Source: Macrocystis pyrifera (Eukaryota > Sar > Phaeophyceae > Laminariales > Laminariaceae). Taken from it: a DNA stretch of 64,000 bases. Where the stretch lies: NCBI GenBank assembly GCA_031763025.1, contig JASSKH010000025.1:3410001-3474000 (forward strand), in the 5' to 3' direction. Below the pieces are notes generated by a model. It was not told the DNA's origin. It saw only the letters and a program-made list of their open reading frames with translations, and ran no database searches. Position 1 is the first letter of the stretch. Every line of letters starts with the position of its first letter. Below, one piece after another: positions 55,555-64,000 of the stretch. The translations under genes were made by a program, and so were the position numbers.

Positions 55555-56277
55555 TCTCGCCCCCGCTTCCACCCCCCTCCGCCCATTTGTTGATTTCCAC
55601 AAAATCAATCGGCTCTGAAATTCACCCAACAGGGGGCGAATAATCCAGCGTGTTTTATGCCACGCTGGGCGGAACTACAAGAAGCGCTTACTCATTGATA
55701 TCAATACCTTATATTTGCGCACATAGTGGTCTACGCTAGACATTAATATCAACGCCACGCGGTCCTCACATTCCGGGCTCTTCACGAGTCATGACCCCAA
55801 CCCGCGGGTCGGGTCAGGGAGATTTTTTTAACATCTCACGGGTCGGGTGGGTTTGGATCGGGTCAGGAGGTTTTCAAAATCTCATGGATCGGGTCGGGTC
55901 ACCCATTACCCTATCCGACCTGACCGGCGAGGTCGAGGTTATATCCGACCCGTGAACAGCGCTGCCTATATTACCGTCTAAACGCTCATTATCCTTCCGC
56001 CCAGACTGGTACGGTAGGACTATTAACCACATTGATGAAGGTGGGCCAAGTCGTTGGCACTTCTACTGACTGTTGTTGCGTACAGGGGGCGCGGGGGGGG
56101 GGGGGCACACCATGCATTACGCATGCACATCATCACGGCGGCGAAACTCACCGTTCCGCATTCTTGGTCTCCGTCACTACCGCCCGACGCCATCATTGCC
56201 TCGAAATCGGACACGGGGTTGATGCTCCCCACCTTCTTCGTTTTCTGCTGCAGCTGTGTCGCCTGCTCCACGCGAAG

Positions 56278-56314
<37 letters not shown>

Positions 56315-59300
56315 CATCAACAGCAAGGTCGACAGCAAATATCAAAGAACAACAAGGCATGCCACTGCAGCTTTGCGGTTTGTACGGTTGGCTGGCTTGT
56401 GTATGCTCCGCGTTTTTGTGCTCCAGTACCGCATGTGGTTATTTGTCTTTCGTTCTTGTCACTTTCAATGTATGTGGGTTAATAGCTGGTGTCATTTGTG
56501 CTTGGCGTATCCACAGTACGATGGCATGGCATTGCATCGTCTACCCCCCCCCCCCTAGAGCATTACAATGTACTGCTGTATTACGCGGGGCCATAGTAAA
56601 TAGGACCTACGGTACACACAAAAACCTTTATATAAACACATATTTACCAACAATATTTAGTCCTATTTACTGTGGTGCCCCGTAATAGTATCTCTGTGGG
56701 TCTCGAAACGTTTTGTGACCGCAGAGCTCTTGTATGTCTCTCTTGGGTGAAGAATCAGCACGGACACTGTTGTTTGTTTGTGGGTGCGCTGGATGACGGG
56801 TAGAAAGAACACATCTGCAGACTACCGGGGGGGGGGGGGCACAGAATGATGATGGCACGTCCATTGGCGTCATCGGTTGATTATTACCAGGGACCTAGGC
56901 ATTATTATAGTAATGCATCCATGCCGGAAGATCGACTGAACAATGCCAAGGACGCATAGCAGTACCGTTTTGCGCTGACTAAAACCTGAGCTTCTAAAAA
57001 GAAGACTATACATAGAGCAGAAACATAAGATATTAACGGTATGACTGTACTCAAAAAAATCATTTCTATAGGTCAGTCTCCGCTTTGTTTATCCAAAACA
57101 AGGCAAACCCACCGATTCCGATGAGGATGCTAAGTTGACAGAGCAGCGATGGTTTTCAGACTCGAGTGCGGCTTTATGCCTACTTGATCTGTTTCGATGA
57201 CCTGCGCTCTCTTTTTCGAGAGAGAGCGACTCTGTTGGCGAGCCTGAGGAACGGTGCCAAACAAACACAAACCTAGACAACATTGTGATCATGTATTATA
57301 GTAGTACTCAACGTAGCCCAGTAAGGCAAAGAAACACACACCGGGTACGCACACCCCCTAATTTTTGCTGCATGCAGTACGTTCGAACATACTCGAACAG
57401 TGTTACTACTAACAGTATAACTGCTGTAGTAGTGCGCACTACAGAAGATGTCAGGAGACAGCACTCTCACCCCTTGTGTTGATAGACAAGCAACTTTGCC
57501 TTTTGACATGCCTTGACTGACACCACAATATTTATTTGGTGTTGTGTAGAGCGCTCGGCCCTCCACCTATGACAGGCGCCTTGCTTGACATTTCTCCTGA
57601 CATCTTTGTACAGGCACTCCGTACTCGCGCATACTACTGCTACGTGGTACAAGATCAGTTATATTTTTCATACTGAATACATGGTACGTAGCTGGTGCCG
57701 GGTATGTCGAGTTTAGGTACATGTTTCGCGCAACAGCAGTGGAGCCAAATTGACTGCTGCATAAAATATCCAATACTGTCCAAGTACTTCCCCCCCGGAA
57801 GGCGCTGGCTTCCGCGTAGGAACATGTATGTGTACTTACTGTTGCTGTGGACCTTATAATACCAGTAGAGCAGCAGCAGTACTCGCAGTACCCTGTCGTA
57901 CGATAGCTTCACACTCGTACGTACTGCTGTATGTACGAGTACGAGTTTATTCGACTGGTACTATACACATAATCATATGTACGGGCGTACGGGCACCATA
58001 CACGTACGTACCATCAGGTATTAGATACCATCCTGTTCCGAAATATTACGATCTTTCGTACTCAATATTATCATGTACATGTCCTTTTTATTTCGGGACA
58101 TGGTCGTACCAGATACCAGGTATGTACATGATACGAGCATGTATTATCCGCTTGTCAGTCACGCGTAAATTCGAGTTCAATTCGATGAGCTTGTACCAGC
58201 ACGCTTGGCAGTATTCTGGACAAGCCGTACACAACAACTCTTCAAAGCATGGACCCAGCGCTTGCAATAATCAGCGTGGAACGCAGAAGGTGTACGTACG
58301 TGTGTGTGTGTGTGTGTTCTTCACATTAAACCGTTCTTCTACTCGTCGACATCCAGCAAGCCCAGTGTCCGTGCTGATTCTTCACCCTAGAAAGATACGA
58401 GCTCTGTGGTCACAGACTACGACACAGAGATAACACACCGTAATGCATTAATACGTACTGGGTACCAATCACACCCGGAATTTTGAATAAAAAAAAACGC
58501 CCTGGGACGCATATTAGTGCTGTTTTGCGCTGACTAAAACCTGAGCTTTTAAAAAGAAGACTATATATAACGCAGAAACATGTACGTACATGGGTATGAC
58601 TGTACTCAAAAGAATCATTTCTATAGGTCAGTCTCCGCTTTGTTTATCCAAAACAAGGCAAACCCACCGATTCCGATGAGGATGCTAAGTTGACAGAGCA
58701 GCGATGGTTTTCAGACTCGAGTGCGGCTTTATGCCTACTTGATCTGTTTCGATGACCTGCGCTCTCTTTTTCGAGAGAGAGCGACTCTGTTGGCGAGCCT
58801 GAGGAACGGTGCCACACAAACATAAATACCACACCACACCACAACACACAAGTATTAATAGTATCCTTGTACCATGTGTGAGTTGTTATAGCAGTACTAT
58901 TTATATAGAAGCGACGCGTGTACTGCTGTAGCCTCCACAGCAAAACACACATCACATCGCAATGCATATATTTTCCCCTGGGAACGGAACGAACAAGCAC
59001 GAACGGCGTCGTTCCGTTCGGTTCGGTCCCTCTACTATGACATACCATACTAAAACTCAACAAGACTCAATCAATATAAACATTTGTACAATGAAAAAGT
59101 TTCTTAACGTTGCAATGCAACGTCATATCCTTCTCCCTTGTTCGGGTTATATAGTATCAGTGCGCAGAATGAATATATTATATTTAAAATGTGTCCTTTT
59201 GACCCGGGCAGCATCCACGGCAGCCACTGCAGCCATGGCCCATATCCTTGACAAGGAATTACATAATACCGGTATATAGAAAACGCGCGTTCGGCTTATT

Positions 59301-62300
59301 ATACACTTACTTGTAAAATTCAGTAAAAATGGAATATAGACGAGACATATTACGCAGCTTGCAAAGTTGAGAACCAACTATTAACACTTAATCGGTCGAA
59401 CTCACAGCTGACGACGTATTTCATAATTTTATTAAAAGAGTCGAGGAGGGTTAAGGCACGCCCTACTGTACGTACTTTTTGTTTCTGAAATATGTAACCT
59501 ACTCTTATTAATAGTTAGTGCATACTCAACATACGTTCGAAACAGTACAACTGGGGAGCATCACGGCAACGTTTTTACTGGCGCTGCATTATTATTACAG
59601 CAGTACAACCCCAGTAATACACCACAATATCTAGAAAATGAAGCGGGTGTAATATCACGCGACGTGCTACTACTACTACTACTGCAGTAACGGAAACGTC
59701 TCCGTAGATGTGTGAAGATACATGGTTCAGCGGATAGTTTACAGTGTAGTTCTTGATTGGCCCCTTTCGTCGCACTCTGTTCTTGTAGCCTATAGAGCTC
59801 TCGATGAGATAAGCAACAAGAAGAACTCTACCCAGAGAAAGTACCCTGGCCAGTGTTGATATCTCTGTGCCCTCTACTCGTGTGAGGCACACCATGATAT
59901 TTGGCTTAAGGCAGGACTTTTTCATCACTGAGCGTGGCGCACGTTTTCTAGACTATCTTCCAAAACTGCACTCCAAATCAGTTCAGCTTATGAGCGTCAT
60001 GAGCTTTATTTTCTTAGCCCTTCAGACGTCAATCTTGTTTTTTGTACCCCGCAGCATTTTAGAATGGCAACAGCACATCGCTAGCTTTCAATTAGCTAGT
60101 AGTGTAGCGAACCAATGCAGTTCATAGCCCGCTTGCTGTTGGCATATCGCGGCCTTTTCTTCTCGTATTGCGCGTTTGTCCCGCGCACGAGGCGTCGAAG
60201 CTTCATCACGAGGTGTGGGGTAGATTTATAGCCTTATTAGTTTCGTTTCGACGAGCTGCACCTTCGACCTACCTCCCTTTCCGATTTCTGGGATGATATG
60301 GTCGTCATCCTTTGATCGTCGTGTGATCTGCATCTACGACTATTCAGGGTGGGCTAATGTGAGAATATCACGTAGCTATGAGGGGGTGCAATAAGTACCA
60401 GTCTGAGAAGATAGGCAAATACAAACAACAAACTACGCGTGTGATATCGCGTGCCGCGCAACACAGTAGTATTAATAGTAACGGAAACGTCAAAGCAGAT
60501 CGTATCTGTATGAAGGTACATGTTTCAGGGGACAGTCTGGTACTCGACTGGCCCCCTTCGTCGCACTCTGTTCCGTTATCCTATCGAGCTCTCCATGAAA
60601 TAAGCAACAAGAAAAACTTTATCAAGAGAAGTAAGTGCCTTGGCCAGTAGCGACATCCCTGCGTCCTCTAAAGCACACATACAGCAGTACAGACTCAGGA
60701 ATGTTGTTTTTTTTTGGCCCGTGTGCACCTGTCTTTTTGTGAGGCAGGGTGCGTTCAGCATGAAAAATGAGTTCCTTGTGTTCGGCGCAAAACTCCGGCC
60801 AAAAATTCTCAAGTGCTGACGTCGCGTTCTGTCCTGTACAACGTAAGCAATGCCCCCCCCCCCCTGCCGGCCGTCGACGCCACTAATCGTCAACCCGTTT
60901 AGGGCTGCAGTCCCATTTTGGAGACACACTACTTGGAATTAGAGTAATATATATATATATATACGTCTGTCCAGTCCAGTATTAAACGGTTTAAGGAATT
61001 GCCTCGAGAAGGAGACAACTTCCTGCGGGTTTATGCCTGATAACAACGACAACCCCTTCAGCACTGCAACCCAAGTTTTTGATAACTTGAAACTAAAGCA
61101 GCGGGGGTAAGTTTTGCAGCAAGCAATACTCCGTTGTACCATTCAGGTGCGTGTGTGCAGGTGTTGTGATGGTATCACATTGCTACGAGGGGGTGCAATA
61201 CGTACCAGTATGAGAATATAGGTAAACACGTAATACGCGTATGAGATCACGTGACACGTGCTACAGTAGTAGAGGAGACGTCTCTATAGATCGTACATGT
61301 TTGTGGCGATGAGTTAATGTGAGAACGACGACAAAATGTGTGAAGATACATGGTTCAGGGGACAGTCTGGTACTCAACTGTCCACCCTTGATCTCACTCT
61401 GTTCCTGTACTAACTGAGCTCTTCATGAGATAAGCAACACGAAGAACTTTCCCGAATAGAAGCATGCCCTGGGCAGCATCTATGTCCCTGTGTCCTCTAT
61501 GAGGCACCAAGCCAGTGTCTACTAAAGACAGGACTATACTTACGGTTACGGTTGCCACCATCGGTTTACGGGCTACATGCCATTGGGGGTTCTGTGTCAT
61601 CGACAGAAAAAGGTTTTGCTTGACAGAAAAAGGTGTCTCCCGGTATCTCCCTCTTTGGTTTGTCGGGCGTTGAGCGGATGTTCTACCTTCAACTGGCGTA
61701 AAAACCACCGGTATACCGTTTTATGGCGATTTTGGCAGTGAGGCGGACAGACAGGTACATTTCGTGGGTATATACACATACCGCAGATAAAACTATCAAT
61801 ACACACTGTACACATTCCAATCTAGATCATCTGCCACATCATCTAGATCCTGTACTTGCCGCGATGATACGTACGTTTGGCAAGAAGAGAGCTGTATCGT
61901 ACAGATCCCGGTCGCCAAACATGTGCGTGCAAGAGCCGCGTCATACAGACCTCACTCGTCAACAAACACGATCTAGATGGTGTATATCACATATGTACAG
62001 ATCATGCAGATAGCATACGTGCCACGTAGGTCATGCAGATCATATACAGATCATGTATTACGGTGGTCCATAGTTAATAGGACCTACGGTACACACAAAA
62101 ACCTATATAATTCCCTATTTTTACTAACAATATTTGGTCCTGTTAACTATGGTCCCCCGTAATAGATCATATAGATTCCATGCAGATCATTTACAGAAAA
62201 TAAATCAGGGCTCTATCTTCCCCGATCTGTCTAGATCATGGGGATTAATCCATCTGATGTGTCAGGTGTGCGTATCGTAACGCCTCTCCATATCACACCC

Positions 62301-62407
62301 ATACCTTGCTATCGGCTGCGCCTGCTGCATCACCACCACGATCACCATCTGAGGGCCCAGCGGTAGAATCCGTACGCCTTCCTTTCTTCAAGGATGGTTC
62401 AGTAGAT
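52361..62407 (-). CDS. XRCC5: Ku80 (XRCC5), C-terminal exons
   Basis: Five exons on the minus strand (62407-62305, about 56247-56152, 53867-53781, 53141-53013, 52528-52361) join in frame with GT-AG junctions. The product is the linker and C-terminal domain of Ku80, the DNA-end-binding partner of Ku70 in non-homologous end joining. The linker has a basic patch (KKGRR) like the nuclear-localisation region of Ku80. Next comes KKVGSINPVSDFEAMM, close to the human GSVNPAENF block. The helical domain follows (VKALRRACVS...YNEFVRDLKGKY...VWEM), which parallels human AFREEAI...FNNFLKALQEK...FWEIV, then VTKDH...MTPQAASELM and an acidic tail ending DDDVDDMD. The N-terminal vWA domain and beta-barrel core are not visible and should lie beyond 62407, mostly outside the window. 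The incoming phase (two bases of a split codon) proves at least one more upstream exon. Confidence 0.85.
52529..53012 (-). other. Ku80 last intron
   Basis: 484 bp. On the plus strand at about 52617-52700 it carries a copy of a dispersed sequence also found inverted at about 3090-3170. No micro-exon for the missing GITL segment could be placed with matching phase. Confidence 0.6.
53013..53141 (-). CDS. XRCC5: Ku80 exon: central C-terminal-domain helices
   Basis: 43 codons between acceptor gatttgtag|GCT and donor GAGATG|gtgagg. It contains CVKALRRACVS, YNEFVRDLKGKY and DVWEM. The spacing of Phe/Leu/Trp positions matches the human Ku80 helical repeat. Confidence 0.87.
53142..53780 (-). other. 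Ku80 intron with G/C homopolymers
   Basis: 639 bp, including two long G runs near 53385-53400 and 53450-53467 and a fragment of the poly(C) SINE 3' end on the minus strand. No gene was seen. Confidence 0.6.
53388..53428 (-). mobile_element. Poly(C) SINE, 3' fragment
   Basis: A short piece (GTGTACTCGATATCAT on plus) with its C tail on the minus strand. Confidence 0.55.
53781..53867 (-). CDS. XRCC5: Ku80 exon: first C-terminal-domain helices
   Basis: 29 codons between acceptor ttctggtgcag|GAA and donor ACGAAG|gtgaac, phase 0 on both sides. It encodes a helix (EMAELAVEQMQNMIHTFI) matching the position of human EEASNQLINHIEQFL. Confidence 0.82.
55141..55413 (+). mobile_element. Poly(C) SINE, full length
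   Basis: It matches the 9868 copy from GATGCTGTCATATATATG to the tail of nearly 50 C residues. It lacks the ATTAATAG insertion present in that copy. Confidence 0.78.
55785..55965. repeat. GGGTC-rich repeat, second copy
   Basis: Shares GGGTCAGGAGGTTTTCAAAA-type and ATCCGACCTGACCGG-type strings with 34510-34920. Confidence 0.58.
56152..56247 (-). CDS. XRCC5: Ku80 exon: GSINPVSDFEAMM block
   Basis: The donor is GGAACG|gtgagt. Four in-frame acceptors are possible (exon starts 56262, 56253, 56247 or 56244) because a CAG-rich tract overlaps the splice site. The reading KTKKVGSINPVSDFEAMM is recognisable as the start of the Ku80 C-terminal domain. The (CAG)n run at 56279-56304 lies just upstream in the intron. 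Confidence 0.8.
56581..56685. mobile_element. TA-MITE copy next to 150-bp repeat
   Basis: A complete copy in a Ku80 intron, with the dispersed 150-bp repeat starting about 12 bases away. Confidence 0.8.
56697..56815. repeat. 150-bp dispersed repeat
   Basis: TTGTGACCGCAGAGCTCTTG ... ATCAGCACGGACACTG, 12 bp after a TA-MITE. Confidence 0.57.
56948..57042 (+). promoter_or_regulatory. U3 copy 1 upstream promoter block
   Basis: Both U3 copies keep the same upstream sequence: GACGCATA, then GTTTTGCGCTGACTAAAACC, then TAAAAAGAAGACTATA ending about 30-35 bases before the RNA. The spacing fits an snRNA-type upstream element plus TATA-like box. Conservation stops outside it. Confidence 0.6.
57043..57258 (+). 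ncRNA. U3: U3 snoRNA, copy 1
   Basis: About 216 nt. Near the 5' end lies AATCATTTCTATAGG, the box A core that base-pairs with pre-18S rRNA and is nearly invariant in U3 from yeast to human. The 5' start GACTGTACTC resembles the animal U3 start GACTATACTT. Further in are a box C'-like CGATGAGGATG, a box C-like TTTCGATGA and a stable hairpin (GCGCTCTC...GAGAGAGC) where U3 has its 3' stem. A box D CCTGA lies near the 3' end. U3 guides early cleavages of pre-rRNA in the nucleolus. The second copy differs by one base over this span although the flanks have diverged, which argues for function or recent conversion. Exact ends are inferred from where the two copies stop matching. Confidence 0.85.
58026..58108. 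mobile_element. CTGTCCC-type MITE
   Basis: Arms TACCATCCTGTTCCGAAATA and TTTCGGGACATGGTCGTA. Confidence 0.58.
58295..58435. repeat. 150-bp dispersed repeat
   Basis: CACATTAAACCGTTCTTCTA to GAGCTCTGTGGTCACAG, preceded by a GT run. No MITE adjoins this copy. Confidence 0.58.
58503..58597 (+). promoter_or_regulatory. U3 copy 2 upstream promoter block
   Basis: It is the counterpart of the block before copy 1, with TTTTGCGCTGACTAAAACC and a clearer TATA string (CTATATATAA) about 30 bases upstream of the RNA start. Confidence 0.6.
58598..58813 (+). ncRNA. U3: U3 snoRNA, copy 2
   Basis: It matches copy 1 base for base except for one A/G change just before box A (AAAAGAATCATTTC). The box A, C', C, hairpin and box D features are the same. 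It lies 1.56 kb downstream of copy 1 in the same orientation, both inside a Ku80 intron and antisense to Ku80. Confidence 0.85.
59640..59900. repeat. 300-bp local repeat, copy 1
   Basis: Shares AACGGAAACGTC, GGCCCCTTTCGTCGCACTCTG-like and GATAAGCAACAAGAAGAACT blocks with the copies at 60355 and 61165. Minus-strand frames look partly conserved but contain stops in the sister copies, so I do not call a gene. Confidence 0.6.
60355..60660. repeat. 300-bp local repeat, copy 2
   Basis: It contains an extra AGTATTAATAGT before AACGGAAACGTC relative to copy 1. Confidence 0.6.
61165..61500. repeat. 300-bp local repeat, copy 3
   Basis: It has the same order of blocks, including GGGGACAGTCTGGTACTCAA and GAGATAAGCAACACGAAGAA. 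Confidence 0.58.
62058..62162. mobile_element. TA-MITE copy
   Basis: A complete copy 140 bp 3' (in Ku80 sense) of the 62305-62407 exon. Confidence 0.8.
62305..62407 (-). CDS. XRCC5: Ku80 exon: basic linker after the core
   Basis: The acceptor is cgttccag|ATC and the donor AGCAAG|gtatgg. It encodes one split base plus 34 codons, including EPSLKKGRRTDS and a Gly/Ala/Asp-rich stretch. It is low in complexity, as Ku80 linkers are, so its assignment rests on frame continuity with the next exon. Confidence 0.68.
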
Positions 62408-63640
62408 CTGGAACGAAACATTAATTGTATTATTATATTTGCCATCAGGCAACGTTCAGTGCTTGTTCCAATCATACCATCCACGTAGCTTGAATCGAAT
62501 ATATTCTAATATATACCGCAGTAGTACAGTAGTTTCTCTTCTATCACTCTGAACATTTAAATAATATTATAAAAAAACAAAAAAAATGCAGCCACGGCTC
62601 GTTCAGAAGGCCGTCACGTACAGGGGACAGGGATTATGATAAACGGCGCAAGAAGAGCCTAGACTCTCCCCTCTTCCCCAGACCTTCCATCCGCCCGCAT
62701 CGGAAAATACAACAAAATTCTTCTAACCCAACAGTCATCCTCTATTCAGTCGACGACGGAGTTAAGTTGATTGTCGACGAACAGTATAGCTTCCTCGCTT
62801 GATTTCCTCGCGTCGTTATTATCATGATTATTGTTATCATGAATATGATAATTATTGTTAGTACCAGGTATTACTTTTGCCCTCCGACAACATATTGTAC
62901 ACGATCCATCCCAACATGAATATGTTCCCTATTCTTACGCACTTTGCCTCCGACGATGTATCGTACAGGTTCCAGTCCGGCAAAAAAAATATAATAACAT
63001 CTTCTACAAAATATAGTATCGCCGCAGTAGTCTCTCTCTGCTATCACTCCGAGCCAACAAATATCCCACTCTCCCTCCTTTACACCTCCCTCCCTTGTGG
63101 AAACCCTCGTCTACCCTACTCCTCCGCTATGTTCCCTGTTGGCTACCTCGTACACACTACGTATCATGTGAGGGATCGCTATTAGAGACGGACATCGTCG
63201 GAGGCAAAATGAGACAAAAGAGAGAAAAAGGAAGTAGGCGATAGAAAATACGCAGGAGAGGACTGAAGACTAGAATGTAGAGGAGCATGCAACAAGAAGG
63301 AAGGAGCAAGGACAGCAATTGAAGTAAGTAGAGGTTAACCAGGAAGTAGGCACAAAAGGGAGATATTACTAGACCTCGCTCGCATAGGTTAGGCTTCCTT
63401 TTCGTTTTGGTTTCCCTTTGTTTTCATCTCTCGGGGAAAGTTTATCAGGTGAAATACGTTGGAGCTCATGCTGCGCATTGCCGGATGACAAAAGACAAAA
63501 ACACGTCATTTTTGGCCCTCGTGTACATCATGCATGCGCATTGTGAGCCACGAGCGTCACGAGCAATAGCGCGCTCATGCCAGCCACCGCTGCCCACGGG
63601 AAGAAAGAGACTGGGGTTAGCCCAGGCGATTGTATTACTC
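62408..63640. other. Region upstream of visible Ku80 exons, no gene seen
   Basis: It should be Ku80 intron if the gene continues. I found no exon with a fitting donor. Short related strings (...CGTCGGAGGCAAA) recur near 62880, 62945 and 63200. Confidence 0.4.
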
Positions 63641-63870
63641 GTATTACGCCCTTACCCATCCACGGCGGCGGCGGCAGCAGCAGCAGCAGCAGAGAGCAGC
63701 GATGACAGTGTCTGGTTCGGCGAGGGTCAGATCGCTGAAATATGTCACCCGCTTCTTGCCCGCCTTCGCACGCTCCTGCTTCTCGAAGTAAAACGCCTCT
63801 TGGTAATCCTGTTCAAAAGTGAGGGGCGGGAACGCGGACGTCGGGGCCATGACCACGTGAGACACGCGGA
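63641..63870 (-). CDS. Unrecognised open frame, possible exon
   Basis: The frame reads from ATG at 63850 MAPTSAFPPLTFEQDYQEAF and later KKRVTYFSDLTLAEPDTV, and then enters a CTG/CCG trinucleotide run. It has varied, exon-like composition unlike the surrounding repeats. A possible donor (AAGCGG|gtgaca) would end in phase 0 and so cannot join directly to the Ku80 exon at 62407. It could be an earlier Ku80 exon with another exon between, the start of another gene, or chance. I do not recognise a family. Confidence 0.3.
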
Positions 63871-64000
63871 TGCACGTGAATGTTATGGTATCCCCTCTCA
63901 ACGTCACGTTTCAATATCCCCTCTTCCCTGTTGCGGTATTACTGTTTAATGTACGCGTGTCAACCTCGCCATATCCAGCTGTACGGGTTTTCTAGTGAGA

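Larger units (their letters stand above)
53868..56151 (-). other. Ku80 intron with poly(C) tracts
   Basis: 2.3 kb. A near full-length poly(C) SINE sits at 55141-55413, a second C tract at about 55520-55551, and a GGGTC-rich repeat at 55785-55965. The part from 54020 to 55080 shows no named element. Confidence 0.6.
56263..62304 (-). other. Ku80 large intron hosting U3 genes
   Basis: 6.0 kb. It contains, on the opposite strand, two U3 snoRNA genes, two TA-MITEs (56581, 62058), a CTGTCCC MITE (58026), two copies of the 150-bp dispersed repeat and three copies of a 300-bp repeat at 59640-61500. Confidence 0.65.

Noticed and set aside
57089-57292. Minus-strand 67-codon frame, duplicated at 58644-59063
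   Set aside because: It looks conserved only because it is the complement of the two U3 RNA genes.

Overview
The window is nuclear DNA from a eukaryote with a large, repeat-crowded genome. Three protein genes can be assembled exon by exon from GT-AG junctions with matching phases; their exons are short and GC-rich, and their introns run up to 13.9 kb. I cannot name the organism. Long GC-rich-coding introns, GTGAG-type donors and vertebrate-type TTAGGG-like interstitial repeats would fit a large-genome alga or related protist, but nothing here is diagnostic.

Layout: (1) Positions 1-24368, minus strand: an SR-type splicing factor (one RRM, then a long Arg/Ser-rich tail) in four visible exons, running off the left edge. 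(2) 24369-24836: a 468-bp region between two divergent start codons, probably a shared promoter. (3) 24837-47073, plus strand: a 196-aa, four-exon membrane protein of the COPI-associated/TVP15 family (Golgi vesicle traffic). (4) 47074-52360: convergent intergenic DNA with homopolymers and repeat fragments. (5) 52361-62407 and probably beyond, minus strand: the C-terminal half of Ku80 (XRCC5), the DNA-end-binding subunit of non-homologous end joining, in five visible exons. Its large intron carries, on the opposite strand, two near-identical U3 snoRNA genes (57043-57258 and 58598-58813).

Almost everything else is mobile or repetitive DNA inside introns: a 5'-truncated, frameshifted LINE-type reverse transcriptase (28786-30883); LINE 3' ends and a partner SINE-like family that share a 3' tail and both end in poly(C); a tRNA-derived SINE with poly(A); about 13 copies of a 105-bp TA-flanked palindromic MITE; TTAA-flanked fold-back elements; a 240-bp TIR element family; a Harbinger-like 799-bp element with TTA duplications; a CTGTCCC-type MITE; and many minisatellites. 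Several insertions are nested, which gives their relative order.

The most unusual signals are the poly(C)-tailed LINE/SINE pair, the U3 genes in a Ku80 intron, and short recurring words (ATTAATAG, CCAGGTA, CAGCAGTA) that appear as clean micro-insertions when sister repeat copies are compared. Frames, splice sites and motifs were read from the sequence; family names come from remembered conserved motifs, not a database search.
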